From CAIPAT01 sp041665605 (GTDB lineage: Bacteria; Verrucomicrobiota; Lentisphaeria; Victivallales; Victivallaceae), in NCBI GenBank assembly GCA_041665605.1, contig JBAYIO010000014.1:7037-71036 (forward strand): a stretch of DNA of 64,000 nucleotides, given 5' to 3'. Both the position numbers and the translations under genes were made by a program. Of the stretch, positions 26,940 through 35,919 are shown piece after piece; the first letter of the stretch is position 1, and each line of letters opens with the position of its first letter. A model generated the notes under the pieces. The model worked only from the letters and a program-made list of their open reading frames with translations. It ran no database searches and had not been told where the DNA came from.

Positions 26940-29240
26940 TTAACTGCATTTGCTGTAACCGCAGCTCAGGCATTTCAGGCAGTTCTCCTGGGAAATCATA
27001 CTGCGTTCCTTGCATTGCGAGCAGATCATCATTCCGCTGGCGGCAGTATTGGGGTCCACTTTGTATGTTTCCACCGGAGCAATTTTCTTTTTTTCACCCA
27101 TGATGCCGATTTTGCTCAGATGCTTTTCAATAATGCGCCCGATATCCGCCGCAATGGACGGCACATAGCCGCCATCGGCGAAATAGCCGCCGTTCGGATC
27201 ATAAACGCTCTTCAATTCGTCAACGAGGAAACACGGCTTGGGATCATGGCGCAGCACCGCTGAAATCAAACGGGTCATCGCGACAATCCAACTGAAATGC
27301 TGAAGGTTTTTGGTATTGATGAACAACTCATAGGGACGCCTGGTTTTGTCTTCCTGGATAATGTCATTGATCGTGACATAAATGGCGTCAGGCGACATCG
27401 GCGTTTTAATTTTATAAGTTGTCCCCTCAAGTTCCGGCGGACGGGGAGTAATCGCATTTTTCGCTATCTGCGCTTCGGCTTTAGGCTTCTTGTCCTCTTT
27501 CCTGACCAGAATTCCGGCGATGTGCTCAGACGGACGGAACGTGGTGCAGCCCTTGAGACCGGATTCATACGCGTGCAAATAGATATTCTTGAAATCTTCA
27601 AACGGATAGTCTGCCCGCACATTGATGGTTTTCGAGATGGAGCTGTCCACCCAGCGCTGGAGTGCGCTTTGAATCTTTATATGCTCAATCGGAGTAACCA
27701 TGTCAGTAGTGACGAAATAGTCCGGCAGTTGACTGTCGTCGAGGCTGTCGACGCCAAGGAACTCGCGGTACATGCGATAGGCGTAGTCGGTGACTTCCAC
27801 TTCCGAAACATCGCTTTCATGGCCGTTGCGGATTTTGCGGGTGTACCAGAAAGCAAATACTGGTTCCAGGCCGCTGGAGACATTTCCGGCCAGCAGGCTG
27901 ATTGTCCCTGTCGGTGCAACCGAGGTCAAATGCGAGTTGCGTAAACCGTGCTTGCGTATTGACTGCTGTAAATCCTCCGGCAGATTCTTAATAAACTTGC
28001 TCTCCGGATATTTACTGCCGTCGAACAACGGGAATACGCCTTTTTCCTGTCCCAGTTCGACGCTGGATTCATAGGCGGCGCAAGTGATGGTCTGCATAAT
28101 TTTCTCAGACAGCGCCATTGATTCATCTGAGCCGTAGCGGATTCCCATAAAAATAAGCAGATCAGCCAGTCCGGTGACGCCGATGCCCATGCGCCGCTTG
28201 GAGACGGCTTCACGGCGCTGCTGTTCCAGCGGGTATTTGCTGATGTCAATGATATTATCCAAAAAGCGCACCGCTGTCTTCGCTACCCCGGCGATACCTT
28301 CAAAATCAACGGTTGCCTGCTTAGTAAACGGATTGACCACAAAACGGGTCAGGTTAACAGAGCCGAGCAGGCAGGCACCATACGGCGGCAGAGGCTGTTC
28401 GCCGCACGGGTTGGTGGCGCAAATCTCTTCGCAGTAATACAGATTGTTCATTTCGTTGATACGATCTATGAGGATGAAACCAGGCTCCGCGAAATCGTAG
28501 GTTGAATGCATGATCTTATCCCACAGTTCCACCGCATGTACTGTCTTATGCACTTTACATTTGAATACAAGTTCCCAGTCCTCGTGATTTTTTACTGCAT
28601 TTATAAATTTGTCGGTGATTGCGACCGAGAGGTTGAACATCTGCATGGCCGCGTTGTTGCGCTTGGCAGCAATGAATTCTTCAATATCGGGATGATCGCA
28701 GCGCATTACCCCCATCTGGGCGCCGCGCCGCTGGCCGGCGCTCATGATTGTCCGGCAGGTTGAATCCAGCACCTGCATAAAACTTACCGGCCCCGATGAC
28801 TCCGCGTCACAACCCATGATTTGAGAGCCGCGCGGACGCAGCGTGGAAAAGTCATAGCCCACGCCGCCGCCGTATTTCTGCGTTACCGCCGCGTCTTTTA
28901 CCGTATCGAAAATCCCTTCGATGGAATCCTCTATTTTGCTCATTACATAGCAATTGAACATCGTGACTTCCTTGCGGGCGGTTCCGGCATTTGCGGTAAT
29001 CCGTCCACCCGGCAGAAAGCGAAAATCCTCCAGCATCGCGTAAAAGTTATTTTCCCACAGCGTCTTTTTCGTTTCATTTGCCGCAGCGGCGCGGGCAACG
29101 CGATGCCACATATCCTCATAGCTGTTGTCAGGCGGGGTCTGCCCTTCGCCTTGATAGCGGTATTTGCGATTCCAAATATCCAGTCCTATGTCTTTATTGT
29201 TTTTTATGCTCTGCAATTTGTCAGTTTTACCCTTGGTCAT
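26940..29240 (-). CDS. nrdJ: Class II (adenosylcobalamin-dependent) ribonucleotide reductase
   Basis: A 766-residue B12-dependent ribonucleoside reductase, which makes deoxyribonucleotides with or without oxygen. Signatures are RFLPGGRITANAGT, MFNCYVMSKIEDSIEGI, YGGGVGYDFSTLRPRG, STCRTIMSAGQRRGAQMGVM, the active-site segment NPCGEQPLPPYGACLLGSVN, and KRRMGIGVTGLADLLIF. The barrel ends with LTSVAPTGTISLLAGNVSSG. A C-terminal zinc-ribbon-like cluster (CSQCKERS then CLKCLSCGYSKC) supplies the shuttle cysteines. A candidate NrdR box lies about 190 nt upstream. No other reductase class is seen in the window. The ribosome site before ATG 29240 is a weak GAGAG. Confidence 0.96.
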   Translation of the reverse strand: MTKGKTDKLQSIKNNKDIGLDIWNRKYRYQGEGQTPPDNSYEDMWHRVARAAAANETKKTLWENNFYAMLEDFRFLPGGRITANAGTARKEVTMFNCYVMSKIEDSIEGIFDTVKDAAVTQKYGGGVGYDFSTLRPRGSQIMGCDAESSGPVSFMQVLDSTCRTIMSAGQRRGAQMGVMRCDHPDIEEFIAAKRNNAAMQMFNLSVAITDKFINAVKNHEDWELVFKCKVHKTVHAVELWDKIMHSTYDFAEPGFILIDRINEMNNLYYCEEICATNPCGEQPLPPYGACLLGSVNLTRFVVNPFTKQATVDFEGIAGVAKTAVRFLDNIIDISKYPLEQQRREAVSKRRMGIGVTGLADLLIFMGIRYGSDESMALSEKIMQTITCAAYESSVELGQEKGVFPLFDGSKYPESKFIKNLPEDLQQSIRKHGLRNSHLTSVAPTGTISLLAGNVSSGLEPVFAFWYTRKIRNGHESDVSEVEVTDYAYRMYREFLGVDSLDDSQLPDYFVTTDMVTPIEHIKIQSALQRWVDSSISKTINVRADYPFEDFKNIYLHAYESGLKGCTTFRPSEHIAGILVRKEDKKPKAEAQIAKNAITPRPPELEGTTYKIKTPMSPDAIYVTINDIIQEDKTRRPYELFINTKNLQHFSWIVAMTRLISAVLRHDPKPCFLVDELKSVYDPNGGYFADGGYVPSIAADIGRIIEKHLSKIGIMGEKKKIAPVETYKVDPNTAASGMMICSQCKERSMISQENCLKCLSCGYSKCS

Positions 29241-29431
29241 CTTGCTATCTCTCTTTCAATTCATTGGTTATGCAAATCTCATCCGGATTAACTCAATCCA
29301 ATGAAAAATGAATAAAATTATGTGCTGCTGTAAATCGCCGTTCAGTAACGGTGACAGGAGTTAAAATATAGCCAGTAAAATTTCATGTGCAAATCAATTT
29401 TAAACAAAATGCAGTACATTAATTGCGCTGC

Positions 29432-29451
29432 ATATACAACATATTGTATAT
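29432..29451 (-). promoter_or_regulatory. Candidate NrdR box upstream of nrdJ
   Basis: A perfect 8-bp inverted repeat ATATACAA / TTGTATAT with a 4-nt centre (CATA). Its 16-nt core agrees with the NrdR consensus acaCwAtATaTwgtgt at 13 positions by hand alignment. It lies 192-211 nt before the nrdJ start. NrdR usually binds two such boxes; a second good one was not found. The rest of the 276-nt gap (29241-29516) shows nothing else I can support. Confidence 0.5.
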
Positions 29452-29516
29452 TGGACTGTTTTGCTGATTAGCGGTTTAACTTCGCGAAGAGAGGGCAGTG
29501 ACAAAAAAAAGGAGCT

Positions 29517-30302
29517 CTAAATCATATCTCTGCGGTTCATTTGAAATGATGCGATCAGAAGAAAAATTGCGGTCATGGAAAAAGAGTAGGCAATCAATGC
29601 GATCAGAACAATCCCGGAAAACTTGCAGGAATTGAAAAAGTAGAAAAAGTTAGGGAAAAAATAAGCTACGACATGGATCAGGGATACAATTTCCAGGCTT
29701 TTGGGGAGCATATCGACAAATACGGATATTGCACTTATCATCAGGGAGAAAAATACATAAGTTGCGGTGACAATCATGGCGCTGATATCAGGCAGAAAAG
29801 TGGAAATCATAATCGTCAGCGCGACCAGAGGGAAAAGCGCCAGCAGCAGAAAAAGCTGCCTGAGTAATAGCGAAACCGCATATACTTCTCCGGTTTTCGC
29901 CCAATGCACAACAGAAGCGGTGATTGCCGCGGTCAGGAAAAAGCATACGCAAATCGCAGTTATGCCGAGGTATTTTCCAATCAGGTATTCGATTCTCTTT
30001 ACCGGCTTGGTCAAAACGACCATGATAATTCTGGATTCAATATCTTTCGGGATATCAGTTGCCCCGGAAAATATAGCGACGATCATGGTCATCAGAAGGA
30101 TCACGACGAACCCCGCCAGCAGCGGCGGCCCCTGCTCCAGGGAAATCAGTCCGAAAAGCAGGCCGCTGTCCTGCTTGAATGAGAGCGCTTCCATTTCTGA
30201 AACACAGGCTCCGATCAGGGCGGCAATAACCAGCAGTATCGCAAACGCCGGTTCTTTCACCTTTTTTACGGTAATTTCAAATATGCCTGATATTTTTAAC
30301 AT
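29517..30302 (-). CDS. ABC-2 type transporter permease
   Basis: A 261-residue integral membrane protein with about six helices, for example FAILLVIAALIGACVSEM, LAGFVVILLMTMIVAIFSGA and LLLALFPLVALTIMIS. The loop DIPKDIESRIIMVVLTKPVK followed by RIEYLIGKYLG is typical of ABC-2 permeases that pair with GldA/NatA-like ATPases. It resembles the other permease of the cluster (32024-32770), which has REGVASTLLSKPLGRTHYLIGK at the same place, so the pair could form a heterodimer. The start codon overlaps the preceding gene's stop (TAATG). It is the last gene of the cluster. Substrate unknown. Confidence 0.85.
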   Translation of the reverse strand: MLKISGIFEITVKKVKEPAFAILLVIAALIGACVSEMEALSFKQDSGLLFGLISLEQGPPLLAGFVVILLMTMIVAIFSGATDIPKDIESRIIMVVLTKPVKRIEYLIGKYLGITAICVCFFLTAAITASVVHWAKTGEVYAVSLLLRQLFLLLALFPLVALTIMISTFLPDISAMIVTATYVFFSLMISAISVFVDMLPKSLEIVSLIHVVAYFFPNFFYFFNSCKFSGIVLIALIAYSFSMTAIFLLIASFQMNRRDMI

Positions 30303-31009
30303 TATTTCTTCGTACTCTTTACTTTAGCTGCGAGAGTTTTATCGTAGAATGAAAGCTTGCCGCAGGATTCTTCAAGCTTCCTCGCCTTTAATTCCACATC
30401 CTGATTCTCCTCCTGGAATGCGAGTTCCGCCATTTCGACATAGAGACGCTGGTATTCGCGGTAAGTCGGCTTGAGTTCCAGCAGCGGAAGCAGGAAGGCA
30501 AGCAATTCTTTTTGTGACGCTTTTCTGCTTTTTAATGTGCTGTACCCTCCGTCAATCGCATAAAAAAGCTCAGGATCATGAAGCTGTTTGATATATTCAT
30601 GATACCGCGGGATGGAAACAGACTTCAGCGCGGTATTCGGCGCCATTAAATAATTGATGAATGCCGGCGCCGATTCCGTGGCGGTCGGGTATTTGTCAAT
30701 TATTTCAGCATATTTCTCCTGCAGGTTCTTATCCGATATTGCTTCGGCAAGCGCGATGGACGCCAAAATTTTCTCTCCATCGGTAGTTGCAGCAAGTAGT
30801 TTATCCTTGAGCTCCGCAACCAATATTCGCTGCCTGACTTCATCTCTTATTTCAGCGGGAAGCTTGTCCAGGATGGCATTCAGGCTTATTGATTGCGTAC
30901 CCGCACGGTAAAGCACAAACTGACGCAGGACAGCATCAGAAGTGAAATAAGCTAAAAAAACCGCACCCAGAACAATCAAGGGTGCGGCTTTCATACGACC
31001 GGTTTGCAT
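30302..31009 (-). CDS. Membrane-anchored hypothetical protein of the ABC cluster
   Basis: About 235 residues, no family recognised. One N-terminal membrane helix (AAPLIVLGAVFLAYFTSDAV) is followed by an all-helical, charged domain that looks TPR-like in spacing, with LLELKPTYREYQRLYVEMAE near the end. The start is uncertain: ATG 31009 and ATG 30994 lack strong ribosome sites, and a TTG at 31039 directly abuts the upstream gene. It is tightly packed between the zinc-ribbon protein and the downstream permease, so it probably belongs to the same transporter or its accessory complex. Confidence 0.7.
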   Translation of the reverse strand: MQTGRMKAAPLIVLGAVFLAYFTSDAVLRQFVLYRAGTQSISLNAILDKLPAEIRDEVRQRILVAELKDKLLAATTDGEKILASIALAEAISDKNLQEKYAEIIDKYPTATESAPAFINYLMAPNTALKSVSIPRYHEYIKQLHDPELFYAIDGGYSTLKSRKASQKELLAFLLPLLELKPTYREYQRLYVEMAELAFQEENQDVELKARKLEESCGKLSFYDKTLAAKVKSTKK

Positions 31010-31039
31010 ATGCAAATTCAAATTATCGCACTCCGGCAA

Positions 31040-32002
31040 TTACTTGGTCTTGTCGGTATTGCCGCAGCTTGCGCAGAATTTGCCTTTCATTACCGCAGCA
31101 CACTTGGGGCAGACAGAATAGACAACAACTACTGTTCCGCATTGTGAGCAGAACTTGTCGCCTGCCGCATAAGGAGTAAGGCAGTTGCCGCAAAGATGCT
31201 GGTCTTCAGATACAACTTTCATTACTTTGGCGATTGTATCAAGAATGCTTTTGTTGGTCGGATCGGAGGCTTTCGCATCCTGTGCAGCCTTGAGCAGTCT
31301 GGCTTTGATATCAAGTATATTCAGCGAGTCAGAGGCCTGCGGATTGCCGTCTTCCGGACTGCCGCCTTTGCGCCATTCGTCAAACAGTGTACAAAGCAGA
31401 GCATGTTCGTCATTGACAACCGGGATGTTGCTCCATTTACCTTTCTGCGCAATTCTTTTCGCCCGAGTTTTGAGCAGCGCTGAAGTGATGTACGGAGCGT
31501 TGTCGCCGGCGCGGGAGGCGGCCAGGCGGAACATTTCCTCAGCCTTTTTAAGCCGCAGCGGATCGTCCTGGTCTGTTACATAGCGGTCAAGCACGAAGCC
31601 TGCTGCAAAAGGAATCTGCCAACTGTTCTTCAAGTTGGGATTATTTGCGCCGCGCATGAAGATTTCAGCGGACTTTACAGGATCGCTGTTGGAGATCATC
31701 ATTCCGCCGATATTGTAGGCGATTTCCAGATCAGGGTCATTGGCCAGAATATCATTTAGACGTTTATAAATTTCCTGAGCTTCAGCCTTTTCGACGCAAT
31801 CAAGTCCGCCTGCATAGTTTATGAACAGCATCCATTGAACATCTGAAGCAAACTTATTGAATCCGCCGAGCGGCGCCTGGGAAAGTTTATCGTGGTTTAC
31901 AGAGATTTCTTTCTGTTGTGCAATAAGATAAGACGCCAGAAACGATCCAAGCGCCACAGCTATTATCATTACCGTAATATGAGTTACAAGTGATTTTTTC
32001 AT
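31040..32002 (-). CDS. Membrane-anchored protein with helical repeats and double zinc ribbon
   Basis: A 320-residue protein with an N-terminal helix (VTHITVMIIAVALGSFLASY) and a helical middle with TPR-like spacing (VEKAEAQEIYKRLNDILAND, IGGMMISNSDPVKSAEIFMR). The C-terminal 50 residues hold two zinc-ribbon knuckles: CGNCLTPYAAGDKFCSQCG, then CPKCAAVMKGKFCASCG. Such ribbons often mediate protein contacts at membranes. It lies between the two permease-side genes of the ABC cluster, 21 nt after the upstream permease. The exact function is unknown; a scaffold or sensor for the exporter is the simplest reading. Confidence 0.78.
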   Translation of the reverse strand: MKKSLVTHITVMIIAVALGSFLASYLIAQQKEISVNHDKLSQAPLGGFNKFASDVQWMLFINYAGGLDCVEKAEAQEIYKRLNDILANDPDLEIAYNIGGMMISNSDPVKSAEIFMRGANNPNLKNSWQIPFAAGFVLDRYVTDQDDPLRLKKAEEMFRLAASRAGDNAPYITSALLKTRAKRIAQKGKWSNIPVVNDEHALLCTLFDEWRKGGSPEDGNPQASDSLNILDIKARLLKAAQDAKASDPTNKSILDTIAKVMKVVSEDQHLCGNCLTPYAAGDKFCSQCGTVVVVYSVCPKCAAVMKGKFCASCGNTDKTK

Positions 32003-32023
32003 TTTTTATTCTTCCCTTAGTTG

Positions 32024-32770
32024 TTATTTCAAATCTCTATAGCCAAATACCAGACTGGCCAGCGAGGTGGCGAATACGCTATATATGATTCCCCACAGCA
32101 GCGCGAGAATCAGATATGTCCAACTGATGCTTCCGGCGATGTTATATGCCGCTTCGGCTTTTAAGTTGAAGAGGTTCAGGTCGGGAAGAATTCCGCCGTA
32201 AAGGACTTTTATTTTATCAATGGCCGGCGTTGAATGCGCGAACCAGATCACGATAACTGTAACAATAGCGGAAATGGATTCCGGCACAAGGACGGAAAAC
32301 ATGACTGCCAGCGCAGACATCGGGATAACGCTTGCCATGATTAAAAGATGCCCCAGAAGCATGGTCTGTCCAATTCCCGCATCGTCAAAGGCCGAACTGA
32401 AAATGACACAGAACCCGATAGTGATCAGGCCGGTAATAACTATGCCGGCAATGGAAATGCCAACCAGTTTGCCTATGAGGTAGTGGGTACGGCCCAGCGG
32501 TTTGGACAACAACGTGGAAGCGACCCCCTCCCGCAGTTCGCGGGATATTTCGAAAGTAACAGAGATGGCCACCAGGATCGCCGCCAGAGTATTCAGCATC
32601 AGCGACACATCCACCATCAGCGCTTTATGCTGTCCCAGTGAAAGGACATCATACCGGTACGCACTTCCAATCAACACCAGCACACACAGAATAAGGACGT
32701 AAACTACGCGCATCCTTAGTAACTGCCATGCTCCGCCGGCGATTGCCATGATCTCATTGATCGTTTTCAT
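32024..32770 (-). CDS. ABC-2 type transporter permease
   Basis: A 248-residue permease with about six membrane helices (VVYVLILCVLVLIGSAYRY, LNTLAAILVAISVTFEIS, LLIMASVIPMSALAVMFSVL, WTYLILALLWGIIYSVFATS). The cytoplasmic loop ELREGVASTLLSKPLGRTHY is the conserved contact region of ABC-2 permeases. ATG 32770 has AGGAGG six nt upstream; the adjacent ATG 32773 is too close to it. It follows the ATPase gene by 42 nt. Together with the permease at 29517-30302 and the ATPase it makes a complete exporter. Confidence 0.87.
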   Translation of the reverse strand: MKTINEIMAIAGGAWQLLRMRVVYVLILCVLVLIGSAYRYDVLSLGQHKALMVDVSLMLNTLAAILVAISVTFEISRELREGVASTLLSKPLGRTHYLIGKLVGISIAGIVITGLITIGFCVIFSSAFDDAGIGQTMLLGHLLIMASVIPMSALAVMFSVLVPESISAIVTVIVIWFAHSTPAIDKIKVLYGGILPDLNLFNLKAEAAYNIAGSISWTYLILALLWGIIYSVFATSLASLVFGYRDLK

Positions 32771-32812
32771 CATCTTCCTCCTTTTAATTTGGGTTTAAAT
32801 GCAACCATGCAT

Positions 32813-33748
32813 TTAACTTGATTTTGTGGCATTTTCAATTTTTCTAAAGAAAAAATCTTCCAGGCTTTCCCTGGAACTTGTTATTGTAACCGCATCTCCC
32901 TGCTTTCCTTTAACAGCCAGGAGTGCTTGTGTTGTATTGTCGTTGTTTGGGAAAGACAGTTCCCACCCTCCATCTGGCCGTTTGATGGTTTCGGTGGCCG
33001 CTGAAAGCATTTCTTTTGCGATATCGTCATGTCCGGGATTAATATGAAGTTTTGAACCGGTCTCGGTGAGTAATTCATCCAGCCGTCCGGAACATAACAG
33101 TCTGCTTTCGCAAAGAATACCTATCCGGTCACAAATTTTCTCAGCGTCAGACAGAATATGGCTGCAGAAAAAAACACTGGTTCCTCTGGCCTTCTGGTCC
33201 AGAATGATATCTTTCAATTCCTGGCGGCCATGAGGATCAAGCCCCACCAGCGGTTCATCAAGAATCAATAATTTCGGATTGTTGAGGATTGCCTGGGCAA
33301 TCCCGATCCGTTGAGTCATTCCGCGGGAAAACCCCCCGAGTTTGGATTTCGCGTGCCTGGTCATTCTGACCGTTTCCAGTACTTCCGCTATCCGCTTTTT
33401 ACGAATATCCGATGGTATGCCAAACAGTTTGGCGCAGATATTGAGGAATTCATTGGCGGAAAGGTACGGGCTGAAGGCAGGAGCATCAGGCAGGAAGCCG
33501 ATTAATCTTTTCATCTCAACATTGTCAGGAGGACAACCAAAAATCAACGCTTCGCCGGATGATTGCTTGATCAGGTTCATCAGAATCTTTATCGTAGTGG
33601 TTTTACCCGCTCCGTTCGGCCCCAGAAAGCCGAAGATAGCGCCTTCAGGAATCGTAAGATTCAGATCATACAGTGACGGCTTCTTCTTTTTCCAGAATAA
33701 ACTGCCGTAGTATTTAGTAAGATTTCTTATTTCAATTATATTTTCCAT
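32813..33748 (-). CDS. ABC transporter ATP-binding protein
   Basis: A 311-residue cytoplasmic ATPase of the NatA/GldA/CcmA type. Walker A GPNGAGKTTT is near residue 43, the signature LGGFSRGMTQRIGIAQAI is near 138, Walker B LLILDEPLVGLDP follows, and the switch His is in SVFFCSHIL. The 90-residue C-terminal extension past the core is usual in exporter ATPases of this type. It opens the cluster of five closely spaced genes that runs to 29517. The 147 nt upstream (33749-33895) are strongly A+T-rich and probably hold its promoter. Confidence 0.95.
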   Translation of the reverse strand: MENIIEIRNLTKYYGSLFWKKKKPSLYDLNLTIPEGAIFGFLGPNGAGKTTTIKILMNLIKQSSGEALIFGCPPDNVEMKRLIGFLPDAPAFSPYLSANEFLNICAKLFGIPSDIRKKRIAEVLETVRMTRHAKSKLGGFSRGMTQRIGIAQAILNNPKLLILDEPLVGLDPHGRQELKDIILDQKARGTSVFFCSHILSDAEKICDRIGILCESRLLCSGRLDELLTETGSKLHINPGHDDIAKEMLSAATETIKRPDGGWELSFPNNDNTTQALLAVKGKQGDAVTITSSRESLEDFFFRKIENATKSS

Positions 33749-33895
33749 GTTCCCCTAACGATACGCTTTTATGTATGACCTTTAATTATTAATATAATTT
33801 AATAAACAATTAACAATAGCATTTATTTGAAAAAAAATCAAGAAAATCATCATTTGTGCGGTTGATTATATACAAATCGTTATTCAGGACCCCGA

Positions 33896-34891
33896 TTATT
33901 TATTGTTCTTGACCAGTATCGGCTGAAAGGCCCTTCTGTCGTGATTGTCTATGCCAGACCGGCTGTCCGCATATATATACACAGGAAAAAGCTGTAATGT
34001 GACGGATGTTTTATCTGTCTGCCCCCGGTAATTTCTTACTATTTGCATGAGCAGTGTATCGCCTGGCTTCAGCATATCCATGTCAATATTGCTCAGAGAT
34101 ATTTTAGTTAAAAGCTCAAATCCTCCGTCAAAATCTTCAGCGCTGAATCGCGGAAACTCAAATGATTTGGGCGGAGTCACGATTTGACCTGAATTCGGTT
34201 TACTGGTGATTTTGTTGTATAATGTCTGCCCATGGCCGCTTACGGAGATGATATACTGGCAGTAGTAGTCACTTTTGCTGTTTTTCATGATAAAAAGTTC
34301 AATGCTGTCGGTATCCCATAAGCCTTTTCCCTTGCGCTTTTTGGGATCGCCGGTAATTGCATCTGCCGGATTCTTATCATAAACATGTATGAGAACATAA
34401 AGCTTCTTCCCGTCGGTAGTCATCTTTACCTCTGTTTTTTCCTCATTCCATGCTGTTCCGTCAAATTTTCTCAGCGGCGGGAAAAGTGCAACTCCGGGAC
34501 TGCTCCAATCAGGAATGCCGTTAGTGAAAGAAATCTCCGGAGTCCCGGTCTTCGGTAAATTGACTGTGACCGGCTTGTCCGGAGTATCAATTTTTTTGCT
34601 GACTGTCGGGTTTATGCGTTCCGCCACTTTGTTTTTGGGCGGGGGGACTTGCGCCAGGACGGAGATCTTTATTGGAGCCTGCTGTTCCACCGGTTGTGCC
34701 GGCGGCTGTCCTGGAACTGTCTTCGCAGGGCTTTCTTTGGCGGTGGAAAGCGATATTTCGTGCGTCATTGCGAGCAGCCAGGCGGCATAGTCCGCAATCT
34801 TGCCACGTAAAGAACTGAAAATAAGCACAAATACTAAAAACAGTGCCAGAAAGCACATTTCAGTTCGATTTTTTTTAACAGGCTTATTCAT
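33896..34891 (-). CDS. Membrane-anchored protein with CBM9-like (DOMON-type) domain
   Basis: A 331-residue protein with one N-terminal helix (MCFLALFLVFVLIFSSLRG) and a Pro/Val/Lys-rich linker of about 70 residues (VPGQPPAQPVEQQAPIK). The C-terminal 200 residues resemble a CBM9-like beta sandwich: DGKKLYVLIHVYDKNP, WDTDSIELFIMKN and YYCQYIISVSGHGQ, parallel to the module in the GH123-like protein at 13348-16395. No catalytic domain is present. It could tether cells to a polysaccharide or sense ligands at the surface. It is 147 nt upstream of the ABC ATPase on the same strand, but co-transcription is uncertain. Confidence 0.7.
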   Translation of the reverse strand: MNKPVKKNRTEMCFLALFLVFVLIFSSLRGKIADYAAWLLAMTHEISLSTAKESPAKTVPGQPPAQPVEQQAPIKISVLAQVPPPKNKVAERINPTVSKKIDTPDKPVTVNLPKTGTPEISFTNGIPDWSSPGVALFPPLRKFDGTAWNEEKTEVKMTTDGKKLYVLIHVYDKNPADAITGDPKKRKGKGLWDTDSIELFIMKNSKSDYYCQYIISVSGHGQTLYNKITSKPNSGQIVTPPKSFEFPRFSAEDFDGGFELLTKISLSNIDMDMLKPGDTLLMQIVRNYRGQTDKTSVTLQLFPVYIYADSRSGIDNHDRRAFQPILVKNNK

Positions 34892-34994
34892 AATTGCCTT
34901 TTATTTTATAGGGCAAAGCACTAAAATTCAAAGCTGAATCTGCAAAAATCGCATAAAAACTGATATTTTAGATGTTCCAGAATGCAGAAATGAC

Positions 34995-35711
34995 TTATTT
35001 TACGGTATTTTGGACTCCGAACTTGTGACATTCCAGCAGATAGTTCATTGCTTCCTGCGCGTTATCCACCAGCTTGAATAATTGCAGGTCGTCTTCATCA
35101 ATCATGCCTTCGGCCAGCATCGTCTCTTTTTGCCATTCCAGCAGAGGAGACCAATATTTTTTGCCGATCATGACGGTCGGAATGCGGTTGATTTTTTCGG
35201 TCTGAACCAGAGTGACAGCTTCAAAAAATTCATCCAGAGTTCCGAATCCGCCGGGGAAAATGATGACTCCCAGCGTGTATTTCAGAAAACAGACTTTGCG
35301 GATGAAGAAATACCGGAAGAACAAGCTTTCGGTCTGGTAGTTGTTCGGCAGTTGCTCGGCGGGCAGGGCGATATTCAGCCCGACGGAATTGCCTTCCGCT
35401 TCAAACGCCCCCTTATTGACGGCCTCCATAATGCCGGGGCCGCCGCCGGTGATGACGCCATAGCCGTTTTCCGCCAGCAGCCGGCCCATTTTTTCAGCTT
35501 CCTGATAGAAAAAGTTATCTGGTTTAGTTCTGGCGGATCCGAATACCGTTATCAGCGGGCCCTGAGAGGACATCGTTTCGAAAGACTCGACGAATTCCGC
35601 CATGATTCTGAATATGCGCCACGTTTCATCTTTGGTGAAGTCATCGACTTTGGCGAATTCCTTCCGGCACGGATGAACTTCCTTTTTTTGCGGGTTGCTT
35701 GCCATTTTCAC
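34995..35711 (-). CDS. LOG-family protein (TIGR00730-type Rossmann fold)
   Basis: A 238-residue protein of the lysine decarboxylase-like (LOG) family, some members of which release free cytokinin bases or cleave nucleoside 5'-monophosphates. ITVFGSARTKPDN, GYGVITGGGPGIMEAVNKGA and the catalytic motif PGGFGTLDEFFEA (usual PGGxGTxxE) are all present. GTG 35711 is favoured because GGAG lies nine nt upstream; ATG 35705 is possible. It is transcribed divergently from the transpeptidase gene. Confidence 0.9.
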   Translation of the reverse strand: MKMASNPQKKEVHPCRKEFAKVDDFTKDETWRIFRIMAEFVESFETMSSQGPLITVFGSARTKPDNFFYQEAEKMGRLLAENGYGVITGGGPGIMEAVNKGAFEAEGNSVGLNIALPAEQLPNNYQTESLFFRYFFIRKVCFLKYTLGVIIFPGGFGTLDEFFEAVTLVQTEKINRIPTVMIGKKYWSPLLEWQKETMLAEGMIDEDDLQLFKLVDNAQEAMNYLLECHKFGVQNTVK

Positions 35712-35919
35712 TGGTGATCGCTCCGTATCTTTAATTAATTAAATACCTGATCCACTAATTATTGCCGTACTTGTTGCTTCAGATATTAATAAAGCGTTCT
35801 TTAGGCGGCTTGCAAGTTTTTTGACAAGCGACTGGTAAAAATATTTATAGGAATGTATATTAAGCCCGATTATCTGTTTGACTTTAAAGGGAAAAATGGA
35901 TTTTCCCGCAGGGGGATTG

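Noticed and set aside
29241..29516. Cobalamin riboswitch before B12-dependent nrdJ
   Set aside because: No recognisable B12 box or multi-stem layout was found in the leader.
29508..29520. GAGCTC followed by a T-run (minus strand) after the last ABC permease as a terminator
   Set aside because: The palindrome is only 6 bp with no loop, so it cannot form a terminator hairpin.
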